Below are positions 25,096 through 36,520 of a stretch of DNA of 64,000 nucleotides, in pieces. The notes beneath the pieces were generated by a model that did no database searches, had not been told where the DNA came from, and saw only the letters and a list, made by a program, of their open reading frames with translations. This stretch comes from Puffinus mauretanicus (lineage: Eukaryota; Chordata; Aves; Procellariiformes; Procellariidae), in contig JAJKFH010002739.1 in assembly GCA_023333565.1 (NCBI GenBank), forward strand, positions 1-64,000, read 5' to 3'. The first letter of the stretch is position 1, and every line of letters starts with the position of its first letter. The position numbers and the translations under genes are program-made.

Positions 25096-27789
25096 TTATT
25101 GTGTTCTAATAATGTCATCTCTCTTTTATGAAAAGCACTAGCACCTCTTAAAAAGAATAAAGATCCTGCTAAGGTATCGGTGCAGGAAAAGCCACTGAGT
25201 AGCTCATCGAGTTACTCATTTTATAAGGGAACACATATGTGCATTTCTGTTAGTGGAGTCCTCTTCTCTTAGGGCTTGACTGCTTGCACAGCCATCCCTA
25301 AGCAGTAAGTAGCATGCACCGATTCATGTCAGAGAGACTTCTAGGAAGTCACTGTTTTTTATTTTCCTCACCTTTTGCTCCAGAGAAGAGTAATTTGTAG
25401 GTGACCTCTTCCAGTAGCAAATTACCCCTCACTCCCTGCATCCCTGTGCCTGCTGGAGAGCTCAGGGAAGTTGTCCATCCCCTGCGCGTAGCTCACGCTC
25501 TACCTGCTAAAGAGGTGCAAGATGACTGCACGCGGGAGTTGGGAGCTGCTCTTACCCATATGCAGTAAGCCACAACCAACCTTTATTATTATTTTCCAGA
25601 CTTTCTGTTAGTAGATAAAGCCAACTGAAATCTTTCTCACTAGATGATAAAATAATTTACAGATTTTGCTTTACTCACCTCACTTTTGTACCAACACTGC
25701 ACGTGCAATTATTATTGGGTAAAAGTATAAAACTGCGCTATTCTGTTCACAAAGAAATTTACTTCAGAGCGAGAAGAACCTTAAGAGTGCCATAGGGTTC
25801 TCCATTTTCTTCTCTAAGGGAACAAATTAGCCCATGCAGAGGGAATGGGATCGGGGCTATGGATCCAGCAGAGCCTTCAAACCAGTGACAGGGAAAAAGC
25901 GCTCTGGCTGCAGAGTCCTGTGGATGCACAGGAACGCAAGTGGCTCAGAAGTCACGCTGGCAAAGCCTCTCCTGCCGTCGTGATGAACAGCTCACTGGGC
26001 CGTTTGGAAAGCAGCACGGAAGCTGAGGTTGGAAGCTAATACTGATAAATTGGCCATTCCTTGCAGAATTCTCTGGAAAACCTCAAGGAAAGTGTGCTGT
26101 GGAGGCTTGTGTGATTTCCCAGCCTCGAGCCTTCCTTGTTTCCGTTTTATGGAGGCTGCTCATACTGCCTTTAGGAGGATTCTTCTGGTCGTTCCTGCTG
26201 CCATCCTACTTTTTGGTGTTTATGCAAGGAAGAAAAGCACCAGGCTGACTTGTTACTTCATGCACTTAGAAAAGCAATGGCTCATTATACTTTGATTTCA
26301 TTATGACTAAATATTTGCCCTGATCACAATGTGAAGTTTTTGCACAATTTTCTTATTCTGCAATACTTGTGAATTCTTTTCCTTGAAGTATAGACTCCCA
26401 TTGATCTGTTCACAACACCCTTGTTTAACAAATTCTCTTTTTCTTAACAGCCATACTATTGCAGACTTAGCAGTCAAATGGCAAACCAGCTTGTGTTGTT
26501 TAGGGTCAGGAACGATTGGAATTTAAGGTACATATTTCACCCCATAAATGAAATATTTCTGTCAAATCACAAATATTGTATGATTTATGATAATGTTGTG
26601 CTAAAATACTTTTTTCAAACACTAAAAGTATTTTAAAAACTAAAATTTTTGGAAAAGCATTAATCCATTTTCCCAGAATGTGTCACTGAGAATGAACACC
26701 AACAATGTTTATTAACTGAGTCAGTCTTTTCCATTTTTAATGCAAAAATTGCAGCCAGGAAAAAACCCCAAAACATTAAATGGAAAATGTTTTTTGATTT
26801 TGGCTTTGGTGCTTCACTGAAAAAATGAAAAAAATCCACAGAAAATGAAAGAAAAAATGTACAAACGCTGCAAAGGCTTTTTTTCAAACAAGTCTGAATT
26901 TTTTTGGTAGTATAGTTCCTCATTATTTTTTTCTCCATGTCCAGAGCCAAAGAGGAGAGTGGATTACTCCCCATAACAGTCAGCAAAAATTCCCCCATTA
27001 GTTCCTACTTTATGGAAGACCTGGTCCCAGCCAGAAATTGCTCATGACCTGTGATTCATTTTGAGTTGTGTTCGTTTATACCATCTCTCCAAAAGCTATC
27101 CTCCATTGCTGTCTGCCGTTTGTAAAGGATGAGACGAAAATAAGACAGCATTGCCATGGTAAACCAAAACCAGACTTGGTTTTAATTTAATCCTAAATTA
27201 TAAGCTTACAATCATGCTTTGTGACTGCTCAGTGTGATGGGCCAGAGAAAGGAGAGATGTCTTTGTTCTATGCCAGGAAAATTTCTTCCTGATACCAATT
27301 TATCGATCAGCTAATATTCAGTGCAAAGAGAAGAGCCCTGCCGTTTGTGTATTATCCCCTCCCACCCTAAAAAGTAATTTGCCAGTCGTCAGCGTAACTA
27401 CCTGAGATGGGAATGAGGAGCCGGGGCAGGACTCTGCCTTCCTCAGCATGGGCGTTTGTCCTGACATCCCTCCTGGAAGGGAGGGGAACGCAGAAGTGGC
27501 CAAAGCATGTCCTCCATAGAGGATGCCAACTTGTTTACTTATAGCAAAGGGAAGCCGTTGCTGGTCTATACGGACGTGCTTTGCCATAAAGAGCGTTGCA
27601 GGTCTCTGCTGCGTACTGTGCGTGTCTGCCTGTGTATGTCTAACAGCATACTATTAACGTGTTTTAACCACTCGTGTGCTATTTACATCAATAAAAGAAG
27701 AGCTTTCCAAAACACAACACTCAAACCAAGAAGAAAAACCCTTGCTTCGCAGCGGAGCATCTCGTGCCTCCTTCGGCCGCAGATGCTGA
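25096..27789. other. Non-coding; A/T-run rich palindromic stretch inside
   Basis: No gene recognised. 26645-26900 is rich in 'gaaaatg', 'aaaattttt' and 'tttcac' words of alternating orientation, as seen in AT-rich palindromic repeats of birds and turtles; I cannot define its ends. Frames at 25845-26295, 26660-26998 and 27318-27803 are unassigned and probably chance. Confidence 0.35.
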
Positions 27790-28380
27790 TAGGTAACGTT
27801 TGATCAGCGGCGACTGGCTTTGTTTTTCCTTTCTGTTTTCTGTTGTGCAAATGCCAGTGAGGACCTGATTAGGATGCCGAACGTATCGTTAGCAACATCG
27901 CTAATAAGTGAACACTCCCCGGCACTTATTAGCAGGGTCTTGCTGTGTGGTGAAATTGTCATTTCAGCGCAGGGAGCCGGAGCAGGGGAGGTGACAGGCG
28001 CTGCCAAGGTCCGTCCGTCCGTCCGCGCATGTCCGTGCTGCAGCTGGAGTCACCGGGACGGTGGGACTGGTTGAGGTTCAAGGTCGCTGCTGACATTCAG
28101 CTGTCACGGCTTCATTGTCCGCATGCCTTCCCTCCATTGACACATTCAAGGGTACTTTATAGCCGCCACAAAGAGTCAGTCAATTGATACCATTGCACTG
28201 CCCGTGCGCACAAACCGGGCGCTTGTTCGGGACTGTTGATACAGTCTCACATTTATTCATTAGTGGAGCCATTGAAATTGTGGCTTGCCCAATGCTAACA
28301 ACACGGGCTTGCTTGTTTAGTCCAAACATTGAGCTATGTCTTTTTAAAGTTTTGCACGGTGTTCTCTAATTGAGGTAACA
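27790..28380. promoter_or_regulatory. Candidate regulatory element with 11-bp inverted repeat
   Basis: GCTAATAAGTG (27900-27910) and CACTTATTAGC (27923-27933) are perfect reverse complements. Each contains AAGTG, the core of NK2/NKX-type homeodomain sites. Downstream are TCAATTGA (28180-28187), ATTCATTAG (28255-28263) and a SOX-like CATTGAA (28270-28276). A (TCCG)4 microsatellite lies at about 28011-28026. The density of non-simple, factor-like words makes this one of the two strongest regulatory candidates in the window. Conservation is not tested. Confidence 0.4.
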
Positions 28381-29299
28381 TTATCTGCATTTTAATGCTG
28401 GGCCATTTGTGCCCAGTGAAAGATTACCTGAAGAACCCTGCCATTTACCACGCTGGTTTAAATACAGGCGGCTGCAAAGAAAAAATATGCACAAAAGATG
28501 TGAGCAAGGGAAAAAAGGCAGATATTTATTTGTTCTGAAATTCAATTGCTCAGAAATAGTCTGTGGTGAAAAAGGGGATAACACAAGCTGGGGTCAGGGA
28601 AGAGACAGTGATTAGCTCCATTGTTAGGGGCTCTTTGAGTTTCGTTGGCCCTAAAGGAAAACCCACTAATGAATCTATTGACAGTTGCCAAACTTTGGAA
28701 GACAACTTAAGCTGTGGTGTTTATCTGAGACCTGGTAGTAAAGTATGCTGATAGAGAAAACAGCAAATATGCATCTTTATTAACTGCTTTCCTGCACAAG
28801 CCCTACAAAGACTGCTGATGATTGTTTATTCAAAAAATGTGCTTTACCTGTAAGTGCAGTTCTTTAATTGAAAACTTTGATTTTGGGAAACCAATGTAAA
28901 GAGGATAAAATATAAAATAAGCGAGGGCTGGTGCTATGTGCTAGAGGAAACTTTAAAACTCCTTTTACTGCTTTTTTCACAATCAGGCCATAGGAAAGTT
29001 TGTTTTCTTTGAACTTGCTTAGGAGACATTTATTTTGGTGTTTGTCTTGATGCTTGATCAAGGGCTTGAAACGCGTACTGCCAGACCTCACCACCGCAGT
29101 AAACTTCACCATTGCATTAGTGGCATGTCAAAAGCTATTTGTTGCTAAATGCTCTACTCAGAAATACAGGTTTTACTGTACAAACCTATTTCCTTATGTT
29201 TTTTTCCTGTCTGCTTTCCCGTGTACTGCTCGAGCTCCTTTGTCACCGCGCTGGTGCAGCAGAGGCTGCAGCAGAGCAAGCTTCCCACCAGCCTCCTCT
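28381..29299. other. Non-coding, nothing recognised
   Basis: Ordinary sequence with unassigned short frames on both strands. No repeat consensus or gene seen. Confidence 0.4.
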
Positions 29300-29640
29300 G
29301 ATGGGCAGCGACCACCTCTAGAGGCTGCGAAGCTGCCGAGACAGTCGACAGGGGTGCCAATTAGTGTCAACTGTTGCCATCGTTCTCTGATATGGACACC
29401 TGTCTATTGGGAACCGGCCCGAGACCGCCAAGCTAATTTGACAGAAACCGATGAATAGGCACCAGCTGAAAACCGTCTCCAGATACACACGGGCTATCTG
29501 AACCGGCCTGAGAAGGGCATGTGTTAGGCTGTGCAAGCAGAAGGCCATGCATCGTTGGCAATGGTGAAGCACCATATTCGGCCCATTAAAACGTATATTG
29601 TCATGCAGGTAACAACTGATGTTCAGGTGATGGTGTGAGA
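29300..29640. promoter_or_regulatory. Candidate regulatory element with repeated GAACCGGCC sites
   Basis: CAATTAG (29358-29364), an E-box CAACTG (29368-29373) and an E-box CACCTG (29397-29402) are packed together. GAACCGGCCCGAG (29411-29423) and GAACCGGCCTGAG (29500-29512) form a 13-bp direct repeat with one mismatch, 89 bp apart. AACCGG is the half-site of grainyhead-like factors. GC is intermediate and the frames crossing it carry no domain. Enhancer function is inference. Confidence 0.4.
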
Positions 29641-30678
29641 GGGCCCTGGAGGGCAATGGTTGTCTCCAGGTGAGGTACCACTGATCTACCCTGCACTGGA
29701 AGTCCCACCTATCTCCAGCTGGCTTTACACTTTACCAGCCAGATCTCACCCAGGGCTTCTTCATTCAATCTGGGTCTCCAGTGGAAAGCTGCAATCCCAA
29801 CCTCTCCATCATCACTGGGTCAATTAGCAGGTTTTAAAATCACCAGGCAAGACACCTGGTAACCTGCCTTAGCAGGAGGTCAGAAGAGATTTTCCTGAGG
29901 GGTGGCCAGAAAGATCTGGCTGTGGCTGACAGGCTTTTTGCCTCCTTCACAGCCATCACAGAACAGACCTGGTAGCCGGCGGCCTAACTCCTTTAAGTGT
30001 TACGGCTCAGATAGAGATCCCACTTTATTTTGTCAAAAACCCGTGCAGCTGAAAGCTAAAACAGCTGTTGCTTAGAGATATGGTAGTAGATGGTTCCTTT
30101 GCAGTGCTTATAAATAAAATTGAGGCTATTTAATCCCACTTAGTCTGTGCAAACCTTCCCTTGTACGTCCAAGGCAGTGAAAAACAGTTACTATATTCAG
30201 TCATGATCATGCATCCAAAGGTTCCCAAGTTCATTACCATGTGCTTACAAGTGCATAAACCTTGACTTCACATCACACTACACAAGTGCAACTGGAAAGG
30301 TTTAACTGAGCCTTTTCTCCACTTCTTCCAGTTCTCTTTAAACCACTGCATCTTGGTGTATAGATGAAGCCAAGGATGTCCTGCAGCTTGCAAGAAAGCC
30401 AATGTCTGAATTTAGGCATTGACTGAGTTCCCATGGCTCCAGAATGAGTTAGTCAACTTCTGCAACTCAGCCTTGGCAGACATTTGGGGTTAACCTGAAC
30501 GATGTGTGTTTCTGGGTAGTTTCCAATTTTATGGGTTGCAGTGCAACGTGGATCCTTAAAAGTCCAAGTATAAATAGCATATTCTTGTGAGGATACTAAT
30601 ACAATGCCAGAGTGATATTTCATGCTTTATCCACCCCCAAGCCCACTCTGAAACGGGCAACAGAAAAAAAATTCAATT
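29641..30678. other. Non-coding, nothing recognised
   Basis: Mixed-composition DNA between a candidate enhancer and a CR1 copy; no long frame, repeat or motif cluster that I can support. Confidence 0.4.
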
Positions 30679-30902
30679 TCATAGAATCATAGAATAGTTT
30701 GGGTTGGAAGGGACGTTTACAGGTCATCTAGTCCAAACCCCTGCCATGGGCAGGGACATCTTCAACTAGATCAGGTTGCTCAAAGCCCCGTCCAACCTGA
30801 GCTTGAATGTTTCCAGGGTTGGGGCATCCACCACCTCTCTGGGCAACCTCTGCCAGGGTTTTACCACCCTCGTTGTAAAAAAAGTCTTCCTTATATCTAT
30901 TC
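30679..30902 (-). mobile_element. CR1 LINE, 5'-truncated 3' end
   Basis: On the plus strand the element opens with CATAGAATCATAGAAT, the reverse complement of the (ATTCTATG)n tail that ends avian CR1. It continues 'gtttgggttggaagggac', 'gtcatctagtccaaacccctgcc', 'catccaccacctctctgggcaacctctgcc' and 'aaaaaaagtcttccttatatct'. The element is therefore on the minus strand. About 224 bp remain, covering the ORF2 C-terminal codons and 3' UTR, as expected from CR1's 5' truncation on insertion. The 67-codon minus-strand frame starting just outside it is CR1-derived and not a host gene. Confidence 0.95.
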
Positions 30903-32690
30903 ATCACAAGGAATACCATTCTGAGTCCCAAGGAGATGGAAACACCAGCTGTGTTGTGCGTCTGGCTCTGCTTGCAGATGATTTAAGCAACACTGTGACT
31001 CTGGTCCAAGATACTCTGCAGAGACCATTGGGCTTGGACCCAGATAAATCTGCTCTGACTACTCTTTGTGCTATGTTTGTTGGGAAAATTAAGAAAAGAA
31101 AAAGCAGTGTTGTTACTGTGGAATAATAGAACAGCAACAACAGCAAAGAGCATCAGTGTAGTACAGCAAGGTTGTCTGCGTAACAAATTTTCCACCACTT
31201 TGTATGCATATATGTGCGAACACAAATATACTACCAACATCACAGTGTTACTTAACTAGTGTATGTGTGGGTATTTTTCTAGCATCAGCATCTGTATTTC
31301 TAGATGAATTACAAGGCCATGCTAGTAAAAACCAAAAGCCTAAAAGCAGGCTTCGGAGTCTGATTTTGCCTGTTTTGGATGTGCTGTAAAACCCACAATT
31401 CCTATTGGCATCAACAGGAGTTGCAATAATAAATTTTTGGAAAGTCAGGTTACTTAGGAGTAAAATTTTCCAAAACCCCTCATCAGGTTTATAGGAAAAG
31501 CAAAATCTTCTGTTAACCCAGCTGACATGTTACAAAAAACAGGGAAGCTTTCAGGTTCGTGAACCCAGCCTCATAAAAGATATTAACTCTTCCTGTAAAC
31601 TCTGCCTCTTGCACTAAGGCCATCATGACCACAACAAAATTATTATAAAAATTGACTTAGAGAATGTAAACATTTTATTTTTATGGGCCTAAAATTAGGC
31701 TCCATTTTGTGATTGCCATGACCATGTGCATTCTTGCTTAGGGCATTCCTGATTTGTAGTGATTGTGTATTGGGATTAAGCTGATTTCAAGGCTGCATTG
31801 CTCTTCTGGTTCTTCCTATTTTCTTCTCTTTTTTTTCTCTCCCATTTTGTCCTGAAAAACCTTGTATTTCAATGGCTTTTTTTCATTCTGTAGACCTAAA
31901 TCTGCTACTGATAAAATCGGTGAGACCTACATCACTGATGTCTGAAGAAGTATGACACAGCCATATTGTTTGGATAAAATATATCAAGCGAAGGTTCTTC
32001 TTGTGATTTTAAAAGCTGGTTCATGCATCATTTTCTTTTACAATTTAACTTGGCTCCTCACTGAAACAACTCATTTGCACTCTTCTACTTCTTAACTAAG
32101 GAGTAAACACCATAATGTATCACACATTCTTCACATAAGGCTATTCATTAATAAAGGAAGAGTTTAGCTGCAGCAATATTGCAAAAATAACGTTTGGCCT
32201 TTTGTGAATGAATGACAGAGAACATTTCTGTATTTAACTGTTAAGAATAGGTCTGGTGGTCTGACACATTGGTATAAATTATATCAGAAACCAAGTATTC
32301 TAATTCCCTCTCACTTTTTTGACCAAGAAGTCTACATCTGGCCTTAAATGTAGTACTGACTGTTTCAGTTTTTGTTATAGCCTGCTAATTACACCAAGTC
32401 ATACTCACACATTGTTGGAGGGAGGTTAATTAGCAGTAGTAAAAATCAACCTTCTGAAACTCAAACTGCAATTAGACCAGATTGTAACATTTTTGCAGTT
32501 GTAACAGATGCATTTTGTGTTGTTCAAAACTAGACATTGTAATTACATTCCCTGGTTCTTTAGATAAACAGAAATAATTTTTAAGACATAAAAGACTTGC
32601 TGGTGTAATTTCATTTTACCTTTCAACAGCACAGGACCAAACCAAGCAGTTTACAAAGAAGGAATTTAGATAATATTTTGTTCTTGCAGA
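30903..32690. other. Non-coding, nothing recognised
   Basis: AT-rich; overlapping short frames at 30904-31389 have no domain. No repeat consensus recognised. Confidence 0.45.
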
Positions 32691-32691
32691 T

Positions 32692-32750
32692 TAAAAAAAA
32701 AAAAAAAGGAGGCGGGTTGGATAGGGAGGGAAGAGGCAAAGGGGGTGGGA
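32692..32750 (+). repeat. Poly-A run followed by G-rich tract
   Basis: About 15 A are followed by GGAGGCGGGTTGGATAGGGAGGG and, a few bases later, GGGGGTGGGAG (split here into separate runs). Four or more G3 runs lie within about 40 bp on the plus strand, a G-quadruplex-compatible arrangement. Confidence 0.65.
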
Positions 32751-32789
32751 GCAGCTTACTATTCTAATAGTGTGATCTTTCATGGAAGG

Positions 32790-33080
32790 ATTGCTGAAAT
32801 ACTCTTTGAGCTAATTTTTAATCTAGAATGAGAATTATTTGATGGGTTTACCGAGTAATTAGCAAGATCCGTAATCAAGATGACTGATTCTTTTCTACTG
32901 GGGAATCTAAGAAACTGAGCGCATCCGTTAACAGCATACAGTCAAGTAGCGTGCAACTGATTTGCTTTGTCATAGCAATGCTAGTAGCACCTGATAAGAA
33001 AAAAAAGAAAGCTATCATTGTGTTGATAGCTACGTTAATGTAAAAATAAAGTAATTGTTATCCTGTAGGACTAGTAACTG
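32790..33080. promoter_or_regulatory. Candidate regulatory element (homeodomain words)
   Basis: TAATTAG (32856-32862) and GTAATCAAGATGACTGATTC (32871-32890) lie in a region rich in TAAT/ATTA words but not simple repeats. All frames are closed. The call rests only on motif density and complexity. Confidence 0.25.
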
Positions 33081-34024
33081 TGTTGTACTACTGAATTTGG
33101 TGGCCCACGATGTTGTTAGCCATGAACACAGCCAGATATGCTGAGCCGTGCCTGGCATAGACAAGGAGTTTGCAGCACCTCAACACAGGCTCAAAATGAA
33201 CTTATTTTTAATATTTGCCTAATTTGCCACTTGTAATTGATTTTTAGCTCTTTTTGGTATTCTTGTAGCAGATGACAGTGTTGGCATCTTGAACATTTTG
33301 GGGTTGTTTATCGTTTGGCTTATTGCTGATGGTTAGCAGAAGAGACACTTTCAGGTTCTGCTTGAGGAACCTCAGGGCTCTCTTTTAGGCAGTTCAGCCT
33401 AATGGAATTAAGCCTGACGTGTTCCAACTCTATTTCTTTATAAAATAAACATAAAACAATGGTTTAGATTTCTAATAAAGCTCTTGAACCGTGCGAGACT
33501 CAAACTTTCCCTGTTTCTTTACACATCTGTAAATAAAGACCATAAAAGAAGAGTACAACAGGATAAATCAACACGAATTTGAAATCCACTGCAGCATATT
33601 AAATGGCGCGGTCTCAGTGAAAGAAAGGGCGACCCCGCGGCTTCTTGCAGTTTGAAGCTAATTGTTTTCGTCAGGATGGGAACGTCTGGAAGTCCACTGC
33701 AGTGTCCCACCAGCAAGGCTTCAGTAACTGAGCCGGCTTGCGGAGAATGAGCCCACTTTGTAGTGACACAGCGGGCTCAGACACCACCTATTCTGCTTTC
33801 CAAACTGTCATGCATAACAACTTTATTGTGCTAAATTGAACTTGAAAGCAACCAAAGGCTATGAGAAGGAGAGGCTATGAGAAAAGCGTGCTGTCAGCAC
33901 TGGCAAAGGCTGACCTGGAAAGTAGGCTCAGAGACAGGAGAATAAAAGACCAGGGCCCATGAACACAGCATATTGTTTCATTTTAAAGTATGATTCCCAT
34001 ACCAGCGCAAGTAGCAAATGTGAT
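33081..34024. other. Non-coding, nothing recognised
   Basis: No gene, repeat consensus or notable motif cluster that I can support; a short GC-richer patch lies near 33600-33740. Confidence 0.4.
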
Positions 34025-34230
34025 GTAAATTTATTTAAATAGATTCCGCCGCTTAAAAGTTTGCCAGCCGCTCTTATCCAACTTTCCCAGCTCTCTGATT
34101 CGTTACTTACAGTGGGAATATAATGACATATAGTCATCATTGTAACAGCTTCTTTGCAGGGGCACAATGATGATTAATAGCTAGCAGCAAATTTTCACAT
34201 GGGCTCTGAAGCACTATAGCGTTAAGCAGC
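34025..34230. promoter_or_regulatory. Candidate regulatory element (SOX plus homeodomain)
   Basis: ACAATG (34164-34169) is immediately followed by ATGATTAATAGCTAG, pairing a SOX-type site with a TAAT-type site. Paired SOX/homeodomain sites are common in neural and endodermal enhancers. This is inference from words only. Confidence 0.25.
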
Positions 34231-35439
34231 CAAACACTTCCAAATCCCCCTTTTCTGTTCCACTGAAAAGTCCTCTCCTTGTACCTTGCAGATATGAACA
34301 AAGCTTATCTTAATTCCAATCAGCTTTTCCTCATTCAAAGAAACTTTCTCTTTTTCATAATTGATTCATGTGCATTTTTTTTCAGTCTTTCACTGAGCCT
34401 GAGACTTTTTTTTTTTTTGCTGGGGGAGGGAGGAAATAATTTCAGTAATAACTTGTTTGGTTTTTATTTTTCCCTCCAAAATATATTTCAAGACATTTAT
34501 CAGCTAGTTGAGCATATTAAAAAGAAACACAAAACTGAAAAAGAAGCTTTAACTTTCTCTGCATTGAAAGATTATTAACCACAAGCACTGAGGGATGATC
34601 TTAGAGAAACAACTCTAGTAACGTAAGTCAACGACTGGAGAGCAACAACAATAAGCTGCTTCTATTTATTGTATCAATTCCCATTCCCATGAGAAACTTA
34701 CAGCTGAAAGTGGAATGGATTCATTTTTCCGTGCAGAATTATTTCAAAGATAAGATAACTTTGAACAGAAATATTTTATCAGAACTATTTAGAAATACTT
34801 AGAAATATTTTATTTTTATTTTAATGATTATTCATTGATGTGAATTTATTGGTTTTCCACAAATGTCCTTTCCACATTGATAGAGAAAAAATAGTTTTAG
34901 AACTGATTCAGTCTTCCTTTCATCAGTTTCAGTACGGTATAACTACACTTTGAGGGAATTACACCTGATTTACACCAGAATGAGCGTAGGCTCATCAGCA
35001 GGATTCAGTTTTGATTTTTTATTTTGGAAAACACTTTTAAAGAGAAGGAAAAATTTCAAAGCAATATTAGAAAGCTAAAATTTACAAAGAATCTCTGTCT
35101 GTTTTGCTCCCCCTATGGAGGAAATTGATTTGAATTCTATAGCTCCACATATGCATCACATACTCTGTTAACATTTGACTGGTAGATTTGCACTTTATTG
35201 CTGTTCCACTCATTGTCCAATCCAGGAAGGTATTTCCTTGACATTTGCATATTAGATATAATGTAGACAAGAATGAATTTTAAAACTAGCATAGTATCTA
35301 GGAATAAATAGTGTTTGCTGACATCACTTCATACAGTATGTGAGATGAGGAAGTAAATACATTCATAATCAATTTCCTTTTTCATGCAGTTTAGAAGAAC
35401 ACTATGATCAAGTTATCTATAAATTCCATTACTTTATTT
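34231..35439. other. Non-coding with a repeat relic
   Basis: 34953-34985 reads 'gggaattacacctgatttacaccagaatgagcg', like the 'ggagttactcctgatttacaccagtgtgag' arm of a dispersed amniote palindromic repeat. A poly-T run lies near 34407-34420. A 99-codon frame at 34279-34578 spans the T-run and carries no domain. Confidence 0.35.
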
Positions 35440-35580
35440 TCCAGAATAAGTGAAAATTTTCATCTTAATTTTGCTCCCCACATATTATTTTGAAAAAATA
35501 TAAAATATATGAACATTTTCAACTGTTTTTCGTTTTTGGAAAATTTTCATTTGGTTCATTTTGTTTCAGGGGTGAAAGCT
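35440..35580. repeat. AT-rich palindromic repeat relic
   Basis: Repeated 'gaaaattttc' palindromes alternate with 'tttttggaaaattttcattt' and 'ggttcattttgtttc'. I recall such alternation in AT-rich palindromic repeats of sauropsids. Ends are not definable. Confidence 0.3.
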
Positions 35581-35779
35581 TCTAGTGAGACAAACAGCAT
35601 GGCAGATTGGGCTTATGATTTTCATTGAAAATTTCTCAAGATTACTTAGGAAATAACATTGTGTATCAAAATCTCTCAAGAGATCAAATTTCTACTCAAA
35701 TTCTTTCTGTTGCAGCACTTTGCATGCACTTTTGCTCCTTTTGTATGTTTCAGAGATTTTTACCCTGATGTAACTTAGC

Positions 35780-35832
35780 AGAATTACATATGATTTAATA
35801 CACATGACCCGAGACTAGAATCAGGCTCACAG
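35780..35832. repeat. Possible arm of a palindromic amniote repeat
   Basis: 'gaattacatatgatttaata' followed by 'ctagaatcaggctc' parallels 'gaattactcctgatttaca...cagaatcaggccc' of the relic near 34.96 kb. The copy is decayed. Confidence 0.3.
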
Positions 35833-35990
35833 GATTTTTATCAAGTGTTATTCATGCTCAGTGAAGTAAAGGTTGTATAACAAAGTTGGGATTCTTTTTC
35901 TGTATCAGCGTGTGAGATTCCTTCCACTTAATTGAAACATATACTGCATTCAAGAAAAATCTTGCATTGCTTTCTACAAACGATTTCACT

Positions 35991-36029
35991 TTTGACATTT
36001 AATTGAAATTGTTTGACATTTAATTGAAA
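35991..36029. repeat. Perfect 18-bp tandem direct repeat
   Basis: TTTGACATTTAATTGAAA occurs at 35991-36008 and again, identical, at 36012-36029 with a 3-nt gap (period 21). The unit holds a TTAATTG homeodomain-like core and is not low complexity. Confidence 0.9.
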
Positions 36030-36477
36030 GAGTTAAAAATAATGCGCATTCTAATATATATCAGTGACTTGCATTGCAGTTATTTAATAGGGACTATCAT
36101 TGAAAATAGTCCTGCAGAAGTGGAAACCTAAACCTGCATATGGGTGAGGGTGATCCGTTCACTGGTTTATGAACCCCAGGTTCCTCCTCAGATGGAGTCA
36201 CAAATCTACCCAGTGTCCCTATGAGCGGTGTTTTGTACTGAGGACTCTGAACTTGTTGCAAAATATGTAAAATCTTGTGTAGTCATCAAACTCCCCACTG
36301 ACTATGCATCTGAGAAACCTTATCCATCTTGTTTATTTCAGCAAATACGTAGAATACACACACACTCCTGATAGCCTCAGACAGCGGTATGCAAATAACT
36401 GGCATGAGGGGCTAAAATCTCAGATGACATACCCTGGATAGCACGAGCACATTCGACATGTCAACATGTTCGTGCAT

Positions 36478-36520
36478 CCTAATGTACCTTCCAATCTAGA
36501 CTTCTCTATGATTCTGTGAC
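36478..36520 (+). mobile_element. Probable CR1 3' tail
   Basis: 'ccttccaatctagacttctc' is followed directly by TATGATTCTGTGA. This matches the plus-strand 3' end of avian CR1 (ccttccaacct...ttctatgattctgtga). Only the last 40 or so bases are convincing. The sequence upstream is too diverged, or a different origin, to extend the call. Confidence 0.45.

Noticed and set aside
28011..28026. CRISPR or other spaced repeat array
   Set aside because: It is a simple (TCCG)4 microsatellite; no regularly spaced repeats occur in the window.
30728..30931. 67-codon minus-strand frame
   Set aside because: It lies almost wholly inside a CR1 copy and matches the antisense-to-plus CR1 consensus; it is not a host gene.
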